Shown here: piece after piece, positions 17,401-24,636 of the stretch
How the letters are laid out: the number at the start of each line of letters is the position of its first letter
Numbering within the stretch: the first letter of the stretch is position 1
Assembly: GCA_043101605.1 (NCBI GenBank)
Contig: JBICIG010000040.1
Location: 1-37,564, forward strand
From: JBICIG01 sp043101605
Lineage (GTDB): Bacteria; Planctomycetota; Phycisphaerae; Phycisphaerales; UBA1924
Direction of reading: 5' to 3'
DNA length: 37,564 nucleotides
Program-made: the position numbers and the translations under genes
The notes under the pieces: model-generated
The model's database searches: none
The model's input: the letters and a program-made list of their open reading frames with translations, nothing else
Told to the model about the DNA's origin: nothing

Positions 17401-17622
17401 GACATCGAGCACGACGATGGTCGCGAGCTTGTCGGTGGTGCGCTGGGTGTTGGCGCCGGCGAGGAGGCTCGCGACCAGGGCGATGAGCAGCGCGCGGAGC
17501 ACCGCCGCCGACCACCGCCTCGCCCGGCTCATCGAGGCGAACCAGCGCACCGCCATCCACCCGAACGGGATCGCCAGCAGTACCAGCGCGAACCACGCGG
17601 GGTGATCAAAGCGGAGCTCCAT
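14467..17622 (-). CDS. Membrane protein with two von Willebrand A domains and a GATase-like domain
   Basis: Large BatA/YfbK-related membrane protein of unknown function, 1051 aa. Two N-terminal helices (about 8-27 and 40-58) are followed by a first VWA domain with the metal-site motif D73-VSGS, then a beta-rich region, a glutamine-amidotransferase-like fold at about 327-435 (VLVVDWVGQGAPTP, then YDLIILQSVPADEL and GGGLVMVGG, no catalytic Cys seen), and a second VWA domain at about 446-620 with D452-SSGS and the later GTNIP and LLTDG segments. A beta-sandwich region leads to a third helix near 870-890 (LLFITLIVLLLDIA), then a 160-residue cytoplasmic Ala/Arg/Glu tail ending Pro-rich. It overlaps its upstream neighbour by one base in GTGATG. 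Both metal sites look intact, so metal-dependent ligand binding is plausible. No MoxR or DUF58 gene, the usual partners, is adjacent. Confidence 0.85.
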   Translation of the reverse strand: MELRFDHPAWFALVLLAIPFGWMAVRWFASMSRARRWSAAVLRALLIALVASLLAGANTQRTTDKLATIVVLDVSGSVRQFVEAQRQPDGTMLEPVAQLRQWLASAIEDRGPDDLVGVVLFDGQSVAVASPSSADPTARSFEITPTEGSDLASALRFASRLIPPDAAGRVVLASDGNETTGDAIAAAEELAGGTRAGRLRVDVLPLSYRVERETMIERVDAPPRAAGEASIAVRVTLRSTDGSRGTMRLRREGEELDINGSEPGSGRRIEVPPGLSTFVVEVPLPEGRLHRFEAIYEPDLTGGSFAGDGLASNNRGEAFTLTPGRGAVLVVDWVGQGAPTPAGRTLAGALEEAGAAVEVIGPDAFPDSPLGLQSYDLIILQSVPADELSRSQQALLDSFVRELGGGLVMVGGYDSFGAGGWKGTAVEPILPVKLDLPERAVVPEVAVAFVLDSSGSMSASAGGSVKNKQQIANEAAALAVLTLDEKDLVSVIRFSSDASVVVPLGPNEDPRQTGMRIASIAPGGGTNIPLALEVAERELGRTQAKSRHVILLTDGRSQDSERLPDIARRFREKGITLTAIGVGDADVEMLDQIAGLGGGRFYHVINPNSLPRVFVRAVRVVRKPMVREQPFTPVLAQPSPMTDGLGQPPPLGGLVLTQRRDEPTITTAMTTPLGEPVLAHWPVELGRVVAFTSDAHGNWSRAWLAWPGYRRLWTNILRLAARAEGQSQYELFTEIRDGQMRVRLEAFDGRGGTLDLLDVPASIYAPAGERLETRLTQVGPGAYEATVPAADSGSYIAIIKPSLGGTRLSPVVGGATAPIGPEYRALSSNVSLLADIAERTGGRVLDLQDPGAIDLFDRTGVEPRRALVPAWRPLLFITLIVLLLDIATRRIAWDRLLSAEYGARSRAEAREERARAKGVARSMQGLRAASGKLRGQSTPAAPISEAEAAAIARKEAERQRAARLDAVRTARARTREQAKPDAGRPQPPPAPGPASPAPPVGTKPERREKKPEPHKTRPTGAEPPTPPGEAKEESGLLAAKRRARQRFEEDA

Positions 17623-19976
17623 CACCCGCCGTCCCCGCCGCCCTCGCCCGCCCGGTTCTCGAGCCGGCGGAAGACCCGGCGGACGAAGTCCTCGTACCGC
17701 TTGGGCACGACCTGCTGCTCGATCGCCCGCTCGCTGGCGCGGGCTGCCTCGCGGACCTGCTCGAGCACGCGGTCATCGCGCAGCACCCGCTCGCCCGATT
17801 CATCGAGACGATCCCACTCGGCGATCACCCGCTCGTCGACGCCCCCCGCGTCGCCCGGCGGCGGTGCGAGGTCCTCGGTCGGACGCGCCGAGAGTTCGTC
17901 GGGATCAAAGGTCGGGCGCTGCGTCGGCTGCTCGCGGGCGAACTCGCGCGCCAGCCGCTCCATCTCCCGGCGATCCTCGGGCGAGGCCTCCTCGAGCAAC
18001 TCGCGGGCGCGCTCGCGAAGCTCGCCGGACTGCTCGCGCAGATCACGCGAGCGACGCTGACGCTCGGCCAAATCGCGGAGTTGTTCCGACAGCCGCCGGT
18101 TTGCAGGCTGATCGCCGGGTTGATCGCCCGGCTGCATGCCCGGGTCGGACCCGGGCTCAGTCCCGGGCTGCTGACCCGGCTCGGGTTGCTGACCCGGTTC
18201 CGGCTGCTGACCCGGCTCGGGTTGCTGACCCGGTTCCGGCTGTTGACCCGGCTCGGGCTGCTGGCCCGGTTCCGGTTGTTGGCCCGGCTCCGGCTGCTGA
18301 CCGGGTTCCGGCTGTTGGCCCGGCTCGGGCTGTTTGCCCGGCTCGGGCTGTTGGCCCGGCTCGGGCTGTTGGCCCGGCTCCGGCTGCTGGCCGGGCTCCG
18401 GCTGCTGACCGGGTTCCGGCTGTTGGCCCGGCTCCGGCTGTTGACCCGGCTCGGGCTGCTGGCCCGGTTCCGGCTGTTGGCCCGGCTCCGGCTGCTGGCC
18501 GGGCTCTGGCTGCTGACCGGGTTCCGGCTGTTGACCCGGTTCCGGCTGTTGGCCGGGCTGCGGCTGCTCGCCTTGATTCGGATCGCTGGGGGCGGGTGGT
18601 TCCTGCGGCTGCGGCGGGTCGCGGATTTCCTCGGCCGTCCGCTGCATGGATTCGCGCAACTGCTCGGCGTCGCGCTGGGCCTGCTCCTGCGCTTCCCGCT
18701 GACGGTTCTCCTCGGCGATCCGATCGGCCAGTTCGCGCGCGTTCGCCGGATCGACCCCCTGCTCGCGCAGCTCCTGCTCGATCTCCTGCTCATCGGTCGT
18801 CGAGCTCAGCCGCTCGGCCACTTCCTCGGGCGTCCCCTGCTCCCGCATCGAATCGAGCGTCGACGGCTCGCGGGATGCGTCCTCCCCGACCCGATCGCCG
18901 GCTTGCTCGCCGGACTGCCCACCAGGCTGTTGATCGCCCGTCTGCGGATCGCCGGGCTGCTTCTCACCCGCCTCAGCCTCCGCCGACTCGTCGAGCTTCG
19001 ACGCCAGCCGTTCGAGCTGCTCGGCCAGCCGCTGGCGCTCGGCGGGCGACATCGACTCGGCCTGCTGTTCGAGGCGCTCGGCGGTCTCCGCCGCAGACTC
19101 GAAATCCCCCTCGGCAAGCTGCCGAGCCAGGTCGCCCAGGTCATCCTCGGCGGGTGTTTCATCATCCAGCGGATCGAGACGGCTGCGGAGTTGCTCGCTC
19201 GCTCGCTCGGCCTGATCGGCCTGCTGCGCGAGATCGTCGGCGAGCTCGCGCGCCGCTTCGGACGCGCGTGCCGCCGCGTCCTTCGGCGTGATCGAGCCCC
19301 GGTTGAGATCCTCCTCCAGTTCGCGGAGCGACTGGATCTGCGATCCCAGATCCTCGTTCGCGAGCGCCTGCTCGAGGCTCTCGACCGTCTGCGTCACGCG
19401 CTGGATCCGCTCGCTGGCCTGTTCCCGCTCCTGGGCGGCCAGGGCGCTCGCGGCGGGATCGTCCTGCGGCGCTTCCCGCGCCGCCCAGGGAACGAACACG
19501 GAGACCAGCACCGCCGCCGCTCCAGCGATCGGCCACGCGATCCACCATCGATCGGGCTTCCACGACACCGCCTTGCGGGCGTCGGCCTCGGCGAGCAGCG
19601 CCTCGGTGCGCGCGACTGTCCACCGCTCGAACGGGGCCGAGGGCGAATTCGAGTTGCCGGCGCGCTCCTCGAAGACCAGCGCCGAGCCGAGCCCGTCCTT
19701 CCAGCTGTGCGTGCGATCGATCTGCTCGGCCGCTCGAAGGTCGGACCAGCGTCCGCGGATCGCGATCGCGACCGCCATGCCCGCCCCGAGCCCCGCCGCT
19801 ACGCCGACGACCCAGATCGGGATCCGCCAGCCGACGAGTTTGTCGATCCCGATCAGGATCGCCGCCGCGGCCAGGCCCGCCGTCAGACAGACGCCCATCC
19901 ATCGGAGCGACGAGGCGACCAGCGCGCGTCGCGCGACGCGTCGGGCCAGCGCCCTGGCTCTGGAGACTCGGGACAT
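17622..19976 (-). CDS. Membrane coiled-coil protein with 22 PEPGQQ hexapeptide repeats
   Basis: Unnamed protein, 784 aa, comparable in architecture to DUF4175-like proteins found beside VWA genes; that comparison is from memory of layout, not from a search. Three helices near the N-terminus (about 27-44, 53-73, 147-166) anchor it. A long Glu/Gln/Arg-rich helical region (about 170-330) predicts coiled coil, then come hydrophilic Gly/Gln/Asp spacers, and residues 472-603 are 22 tandem hexapeptides PEPGQQ (first one PQPGQQ, one PEPGKQ). A second charged helical region (about 615-690) and a C-terminal helical domain with VPKRYEDFVRRVFRRL follow. The ATG at 19976 lies 6 bases after TAGAAT; the GTG at 19979 is too close to that element. 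It is first in the operon with the VWA and methyltransferase genes, and divergent from trpD. A scaffold for the VWA partner is a reasonable inference. Confidence 0.82.
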   Translation of the reverse strand: MSRVSRARALARRVARRALVASSLRWMGVCLTAGLAAAAILIGIDKLVGWRIPIWVVGVAAGLGAGMAVAIAIRGRWSDLRAAEQIDRTHSWKDGLGSALVFEERAGNSNSPSAPFERWTVARTEALLAEADARKAVSWKPDRWWIAWPIAGAAAVLVSVFVPWAAREAPQDDPAASALAAQEREQASERIQRVTQTVESLEQALANEDLGSQIQSLRELEEDLNRGSITPKDAAARASEAARELADDLAQQADQAERASEQLRSRLDPLDDETPAEDDLGDLARQLAEGDFESAAETAERLEQQAESMSPAERQRLAEQLERLASKLDESAEAEAGEKQPGDPQTGDQQPGGQSGEQAGDRVGEDASREPSTLDSMREQGTPEEVAERLSSTTDEQEIEQELREQGVDPANARELADRIAEENRQREAQEQAQRDAEQLRESMQRTAEEIRDPPQPQEPPAPSDPNQGEQPQPGQQPEPGQQPEPGQQPEPGQQPEPGQQPEPGQQPEPGQQPEPGQQPEPGQQPEPGQQPEPGQQPEPGQQPEPGKQPEPGQQPEPGQQPEPGQQPEPGQQPEPGQQPEPGQQPEPGQQPEPGQQPEPGQQPGTEPGSDPGMQPGDQPGDQPANRRLSEQLRDLAERQRRSRDLREQSGELRERARELLEEASPEDRREMERLAREFAREQPTQRPTFDPDELSARPTEDLAPPPGDAGGVDERVIAEWDRLDESGERVLRDDRVLEQVREAARASERAIEQQVVPKRYEDFVRRVFRRLENRAGEGGGDGG
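18168..18563 (-). repeat. 22 x 18-bp tandem repeat encoding PEPGQQ
   Basis: Twenty-two contiguous 18-bp units, uninterrupted and in frame. Nearly all variation is silent, in third positions of Pro, Gly, Gln and Glu codons. Exceptions are the first-translated unit (PQPGQQ, at 18546-18563) and one unit with Lys for Gln (18330-18347). Higher-order copying is visible: the 36-bp doublet at 18168-18203 is identical to 18204-18239, and the unit order at 18240-18293 is nearly repeated at 18438-18491. Such structure is prone to unit gain and loss. Confidence 0.97.
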
Positions 19977-19982
19977 CACCGG

Positions 19983-19988
19983 ATTCTA
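19983..19988 (-). promoter_or_regulatory. -10 element abutting the repeat-protein start (leaderless)
   Basis: Minus strand TAGAAT, then CCGGTG, then the ATG at 19976. The same hexamer and spacing occur before miaB. It supports the ATG rather than the GTG three bases upstream. Confidence 0.5.
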
Positions 19989-20072
19989 CGAGTTGCGGCC
20001 GCGGATGTTTCGAGCCCGTTACCCTCCCGTGAAACAACGGGCGTTCTCGCCCTCCCAATGCGGAGAAGGCCG

Positions 20073-21104
20073 ATGGAAATCACCCAGGCGCTGGCGAGGC
20101 TGCTCGCCAAGGGCACGCTCAGCGAGGAGGAATCACGAGCCGTGTTCTCGGCCCTGCTCGACGGACGGCTCGAGCCCGCCCAGATCGGCGCCCTGCTGGC
20201 GCTCATCCAGAGCCGGGGCGTGACGGTCGACGAACTGACCGGCGCCGCCCGCGTCATGCGCGAGAAGGTCACGCCCATCCCCGCGGGCCCCGACGACGGC
20301 GTGCCCATCCTCGACACCTGCGGCACGGGCGGCGCGCCCAAGACCTTCAATGTCTCGACCGCCGCCGCGATCGTCGCCGCCGCCGCAGGGGCCGGCGGCG
20401 TCCGCGTCGCCAAGCACGGCAATCGGAGCCGCACCGGCCGCGGGTCGGCCGAGGTGCTCGCGGCGCTGGGCGTCGATGTCGACGCCTCGCCCGAGATCCA
20501 GGCGCGGTGCCTGCGCGAGGTCGGCGTGTGCTTCTGCTTTGCGATCCGCCACCATCCCGCGGCGAGGCACGCCGCCCCGGCCCGCATGGCGCTCAAGTTC
20601 CCCACCGTCTTCAATGTCCTCGGCCCGCTGACCAACCCCGCCGGCGCGACCCGCCAACTCCTGGGCATCTACGACCGATCGCTCGTCGAGCCGGTCGCGG
20701 GCGTGCTCGCGACGCTGGGGGCCGAGCGCGCCTGGGTCGTGCATTCCGAGGATGGGCTCGACGAGATCGCGATCTCCGCCCCGACCTTTGTCGCCGAGGT
20801 CTCGGGCGGCTCGGTCTCGACGCGGACGATCGACGCGCGGGAGCACGGCATCGAACGCGCTTCGCTTGCGGACCTGCAGGCCGATTCCGTCGAGCACGCC
20901 GCCGACATCATCCGCGCGATCTTCGCCGGCGAGCCCGGCCCGAAGCGGGACTTCGTGCTCATCAACGCGGCCGCGGCGCTGCTGATCTCGGGGTGCGTCG
21001 ATTCGCTCGGAGCCGGGCTCAATGCCGCCCGCGAAGCGATCGACTCCGGGCACGCCGGGCGAACGCTCGAAGCCCTCGCCCGCGTCTCGCACGGGGCGGA
21101 CTGA
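20073..21104 (+). CDS. trpD: Anthranilate phosphoribosyltransferase
   Basis: Second step of tryptophan synthesis: anthranilate plus PRPP gives N-(5-phosphoribosyl)anthranilate. 343 aa, family-typical. The PRPP-binding D81-TCGTGG and NVSTAAA follow the helical N-terminal domain; NVLGPLTNPAG and EDGLDEI (metal site) are present. The loop after KHGNRS (114-119) reads RTGRGSAEVL, one residue shorter than the usual SVSSKSGSADVL type and lacking the Lys-Ser-Gly. The ATG is preceded by GGAGAAGG at the correct distance. The frame is also open for about 660 codons upstream, but that is the antisense of the repeat gene. No other trp gene is adjacent, so it is an isolated pathway gene. Converges on the kinase gene with 12 bases between. 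Confidence 0.95.
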   Translation: MEITQALARLLAKGTLSEEESRAVFSALLDGRLEPAQIGALLALIQSRGVTVDELTGAARVMREKVTPIPAGPDDGVPILDTCGTGGAPKTFNVSTAAAIVAAAAGAGGVRVAKHGNRSRTGRGSAEVLAALGVDVDASPEIQARCLREVGVCFCFAIRHHPAARHAAPARMALKFPTVFNVLGPLTNPAGATRQLLGIYDRSLVEPVAGVLATLGAERAWVVHSEDGLDEIAISAPTFVAEVSGGSVSTRTIDAREHGIERASLADLQADSVEHAADIIRAIFAGEPGPKRDFVLINAAAALLISGCVDSLGAGLNAAREAIDSGHAGRTLEALARVSHGAD

Positions 21105-21116
21105 CCCGCGCGCCGC

Positions 21117-23492
21117 TCAGTCACCCGACGGGAAGATCAACTGGCGCACCAGCCCGTTGAGCATGGCTTCGGTCATCGCGCCCGCGTCGACGCCCGTGGG
21201 CTGGCGATGAAAGAGCTGCAGCCGAGGCGAGGCGGGATCGTCCGCGTTGGGCTCGATCCACAGCACATAGTTCACGCCCTGGGTCTTCTCGATCCACGAC
21301 GCCATGTCGCGGAAGAGCTCATCCTCCCGGAGGGAGCGCTGGCGGCGGACGACGATCGCCCCGGCCTGCAGTTCGCGGATCGTCCCGCCGGCATCCCCCG
21401 GTCGATCGAGCGGATCCCCCACCACCCCAAGCCCCGTCGACGCGACGCGCACGATCGCTTCGCGCACGAACCGCTCGGCATCCGGATCGAGCGGGGGCAC
21501 CAGTTCGCTGATCACCAGCACGACGCGGTCGGCCAGCACCGCGTCCAGGCCCGTGCCGGTCAGGCGCGCCAGAAACGCGCTCGCCCCGGGCACCGGGCCC
21601 AGGGCCGAGGTCGCGCTCTGTGGCGGACGCGGACTCGGATTCTGCGGCGACGGCGGGAGCGAGGGACCGATCAGCGCGGCCGGGCTCTCACCGGTCGGAT
21701 CGCCCGCCACCGCGAGCGTCGCTTCGGACTGCGCCTCGGGCATCGAAGCGGGGCCCTCGATCCCCGGGGCGTCGGAGACGACGACGGCCGGCTTGTCATC
21801 CCAGTTCAGCGCCACGAACGCCGCCGATCCGCCGGCGACCAGCACCAGCAGCCCGACCAGCGCAATCGCCACGCCCGAGTTCGCCTCGGGGGCCTTCCCC
21901 GGCGCGGGGCGTGAGCCCAGACGGCGCGCTTGGGCGCGCTCGCGAGCCGCCGCGGCCCGCCCGCGCGCCCGCTCGAGCTGCTCGGCCGCCGACATCCGGT
22001 GCCCCGGCTGCACGACGCGTCGCCCGGAAACGCCGGCCGCGGCGTGCTGCGCCCGGCCGCCCGGCGCGGGCCCGCTCGCGGGCTCGTCGACCTGGTACTT
22101 GCCGGTCCACCAGTTCTTGACCGTCAGCTTCGGACGCGCCCGATGCCCCGCCGCCGCCGCCCCGACCGCCTCGGGCCGCGGCGTGCGCGCAAAGCCCGAC
22201 GCGATGCCGACGAACGGCCCGCTCGGCCCGAAGATCGCCTCGTCATGCTGAGGCTCGAGGTCCTCGACCTCATCCCCGCTCACGCTCGGAAGCTGCGCCG
22301 GCTTGACCGCAAACGGGTCGTCGGCCGTCATCACCACCCGCAGGTCCGCCAGCATCTCCGCGACGCTCGCGTAGCGCTTGTCGTAGTCGGTCATCGAGCG
22401 CCGGATGATCCAGCGGACGGTGTCCGGGCAGCGGCGGGTCACCTGGCTCAGCCCGCCGTGGGCGGGGAACGAGTTCTCCACCACCGAAAACAGCACCGCG
22501 CCCGCGGCATAGATATCGAACTTCGCCCCGTCGACCTGGTGCACCTTCACGCCCTTGAGCGCCATCCGCACCAGTTCCGGGTCGCGGAAGTACTCGGTGC
22601 CGTGCGTTGTGAGCGTCATCGCCGAGCGCAGGGGCGTCACGAGGCCCAGATCGACCAAGTGCGCCGAATCGCCGTCGACGATGATGTTGTCGGGCTTGAC
22701 ATCCTTGTGCCACAGCCCGCCCGAGTGGTACACGCTCAGCGTCTCGAGCAGGTCGCGGACGAACCCGAGGCCCTGGCGCAGGTGCCGCTCGTCGAGTCCG
22801 TCGGCCTTGCTCGTCGCGTGCAGGCGCTGCGTCACCAGCCCGAGCGAATCGCCCGGCACATAGCGCATGACATAGTAAAACCGCTCGTGCGTCAGCTCGT
22901 GATCGAGCACCAGCCCGAGTTTCTTCGCCGCGTCGAGCGCCCGGCTCTCGCGCACGATCTGCGGCAGGCTCGACCCGTCTTTCAGGCTGAACACCTTGAT
23001 GACCACCCGCCCGACCTTCGCGTGCCCCTGTCGCTCGAAGCCGGCGCGGCGGACCTCGTCGGGCTCGGCGAGGTAGAGCTTGCCGCCCGAGCCCCCGCCC
23101 TTGAGCGAGCCGACGATCTCGTACCCGTCGAACTGCCCCGTGCGCTTCGTGGGCGTGTCCCGCCCCGGCGCCGCGCGGACGACCGCAGGCAGCCGCTGCC
23201 CGATCCCCTCGGCGACCGGGGTGACCATCAGAAGCTGCCCGGGCAGGGTGATCCCCATGCGGACGAGGCTCCCCCCCGCCGCCCTGACCTCGGTGGTGAG
23301 CGCGCGCCCGAAGTGCCCCGTCGCCGACCAGCGCCCGAGCACGATCGTCCCGATGACCATGGGAACAAGCACGACCGCGGTGAGCAGCGCACCGACGAGC
23401 CGGAGCGATTCGGTCACCTCGCCGACGACGAAGCGACCGAGGTGCCCGAGCACCCGTCCGATGAATCCGATTGGGCCGCCGATGCGTGCCAT
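21117..23492 (-). CDS. Transmembrane Ser/Thr protein kinase
   Basis: Hanks-type kinase, 791 aa. An N-terminal hydrophobic stretch (about 33-53) precedes the kinase domain at about 122-395: glycine loop SLKGGGSGGKLYLAE, ATP-binding lysine K166 in RVVIKVFSL, a likely helix-C glutamate E182, catalytic loop H262-K-D264 with K266 and N269, metal loop D281-LG (DFG in most kinases) and GTEYFRDPE (APE in most). The essential Lys, Asp, Asn and Asp are present, so it should be active, though HKD and DLG are atypical. A low-complexity Arg/Ala segment, a second helix (about 540-562) and a 225-residue C-terminal domain, presumably outside the membrane and sensory, follow; residues from about 650 resemble a compact alpha/beta domain I cannot name. 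It lies 57 bases after the sigma-factor gene, so probably the same transcript. Confidence 0.9.
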   Translation of the reverse strand: MARIGGPIGFIGRVLGHLGRFVVGEVTESLRLVGALLTAVVLVPMVIGTIVLGRWSATGHFGRALTTEVRAAGGSLVRMGITLPGQLLMVTPVAEGIGQRLPAVVRAAPGRDTPTKRTGQFDGYEIVGSLKGGGSGGKLYLAEPDEVRRAGFERQGHAKVGRVVIKVFSLKDGSSLPQIVRESRALDAAKKLGLVLDHELTHERFYYVMRYVPGDSLGLVTQRLHATSKADGLDERHLRQGLGFVRDLLETLSVYHSGGLWHKDVKPDNIIVDGDSAHLVDLGLVTPLRSAMTLTTHGTEYFRDPELVRMALKGVKVHQVDGAKFDIYAAGAVLFSVVENSFPAHGGLSQVTRRCPDTVRWIIRRSMTDYDKRYASVAEMLADLRVVMTADDPFAVKPAQLPSVSGDEVEDLEPQHDEAIFGPSGPFVGIASGFARTPRPEAVGAAAAGHRARPKLTVKNWWTGKYQVDEPASGPAPGGRAQHAAAGVSGRRVVQPGHRMSAAEQLERARGRAAAARERAQARRLGSRPAPGKAPEANSGVAIALVGLLVLVAGGSAAFVALNWDDKPAVVVSDAPGIEGPASMPEAQSEATLAVAGDPTGESPAALIGPSLPPSPQNPSPRPPQSATSALGPVPGASAFLARLTGTGLDAVLADRVVLVISELVPPLDPDAERFVREAIVRVASTGLGVVGDPLDRPGDAGGTIRELQAGAIVVRRQRSLREDELFRDMASWIEKTQGVNYVLWIEPNADDPASPRLQLFHRQPTGVDAGAMTEAMLNGLVRQLIFPSGD

Positions 23493-23549
23493 GGAGTCGT
23501 CCCGCGTGCGCCCGGGGCGCGGCAGGACCGCGCCCGGAGCCGGTTCCGG

Positions 23550-24314
23550 TCAGCCGAGCAGCGTTTCCTCGTCCCGGGCCCGGAGTTCCATCTGGCGGTG
23601 GTAGATCTCCGCCAAGCAGTCGTCGAAGTCCGTGTCGCTCGCTCGGTCGTCTCCGGATTTGGGATTCGGGGTCAGACCGTTTCGCTGAGCCTCGTCCAGT
23701 TCCTCCCTCGTGAAGCTGTAAGTCGAGACGACCTCGATGATCCGCGAGCGGAGCAGGTCGCGGATCTTCGCCAGCCGGCGCGAGACCGTCGGCTCGCTGA
23801 TCCCCAGCGCCGACGCGACCTCTTTCCCGCTCTGCCCGTCGAAGACCCGCATGCGATAGATCGAGAAATCCGTGAAGTCCGCCTCACGCTCGACCATGCG
23901 GATCGCCGCTTCGATCTTCGATCGGAAGACCGCGGCTTCGTACTCCGCATCGACCGCGGCCCCACGGGCCTGGCCCATCCACGATTCATCGAGTTCGGTG
24001 TTGGCCTTCCCCCCGCCCCGTTTCAGGGCCATCCGCCGGTCCATCTCGTCGCCGAGCACATGCTTGGCGATCGCCAGCAGCCAGGTGCTGAATCGGGCGC
24101 CGCGCGACGGATCGAACCGGTGCAGCGAGTCCGAAAGGGCCGCGAGCGTTTCCTGCGAGAGGTCGCGCACGGTCTCGGGCCCGATGCGCCCCTTGCCCCA
24201 GCGCGTGAGCTGCGCCCGCAGCACCGGGCCGAAGGTCTCCCACAGCTCGAACCACGCGGACTCATCGCCCGTGCGCAGGCGGTTGACGAACGAGGTGGTC
24301 AGCTGCGTGAGCAT
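23550..24314 (-). CDS. ECF-like RNA polymerase sigma factor
   Basis: Sigma-70 family factor of the ECF size class, 254 aa. Region 2 is at about residues 24-98 (VRDLSQETLAALSDSLHRFD, FSTWLLAIAKHVLGDEMDRR), and region 4 at about 150-195 contains the helix-turn-helix FDGQSGKEVASALGISEPTV followed by SRRLAKIRDLL. The C-terminal 55 residues are an extra acidic/charged extension, not part of a normal ECF factor. The ATG at 24314 has AGAGGA three to four bases upstream; an upstream extension of 84 codons is Arg/Pro-rich and looks non-coding. Immediately upstream of a transmembrane Ser/Thr kinase, a pairing characteristic of planctomycete ECF groups, so phosphorylation of the factor or of an associated protein is a reasonable model. 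No anti-sigma gene is adjacent. Confidence 0.9.
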   Translation of the reverse strand: MLTQLTTSFVNRLRTGDESAWFELWETFGPVLRAQLTRWGKGRIGPETVRDLSQETLAALSDSLHRFDPSRGARFSTWLLAIAKHVLGDEMDRRMALKRGGGKANTELDESWMGQARGAAVDAEYEAAVFRSKIEAAIRMVEREADFTDFSIYRMRVFDGQSGKEVASALGISEPTVSRRLAKIRDLLRSRIIEVVSTYSFTREELDEAQRNGLTPNPKSGDDRASDTDFDDCLAEIYHRQMELRARDEETLLG

Positions 24315-24636
24315 GGGTCCTCTGGATCTGCGGGTCGGATTGACAGGCCTCGGCTCACCCGCCCGAATCGCCCGGCCGGCGCGGGCCCGGACCGGCATGC
24401 GGACGGGGGAATCCCCGGCTCGAAGGATAGCACGGGGACCCCGCCGACCCGAACACGGCGCGGCAAACTCATCCGCGTTCCCCGCTCCGAGCCCGCGGCG
24501 CCGCCCTGTTCCCCGGCGGCGCGGGTCCGGTAGCGCGCCCGGAGCGACCATGAAAGCCCGAGTCATCGGTTCCGAATGACACCCCGGGACGCTCGCGGAG
24601 CCTCACACCAGCGGAGTTCCACAAGGAGGATCGCCC
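24315..24636. other. Divergent intergenic region, sigma factor / coiled-coil gene
   Basis: This 322-base gap carries no convincing gene. It contains the Shine-Dalgarno sites of both neighbours, a minus-strand TGCTATCCT (extended -10-like, hexamer 24424-24429) about 110 bases before the sigma ATG, and an imperfect GC-rich hairpin at 24492-24525 (CCCGC and GCCGCC pairing with GGCGGC and GCGGG, three-base bulge). It is the obvious place for autoregulation by the sigma factor, but I cannot recognise its promoter. Confidence 0.45.

Noticed and set aside
18168..18563. Regular 18-bp repeats considered as a CRISPR or minisatellite of non-coding type.
   Set aside because: Units are contiguous without spacers, are in frame on the minus strand, and vary only silently, so they are coding.
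18081..20072. Plus-strand open frame running in frame into trpD, suggesting a 1007-aa fusion protein.
   Set aside because: It is the antisense of the PEPGQQ repeat gene, its product is Leu/Arg low complexity, and trpD has its own ribosome site and family-typical start at 20073.
24405..24443. Short palindromes GGGG-AAT-CCCC and CGGGG-A-CCCCG as terminators.
   Set aside because: Loops are too short and stems too small to be meaningful at this base composition.
23550..24566. Longer sigma-factor start 84 codons upstream.
   Set aside because: The extension is Arg/Pro/Gly-rich non-coding-like sequence, and the ATG at 24314 has a ribosome site and fits the family.
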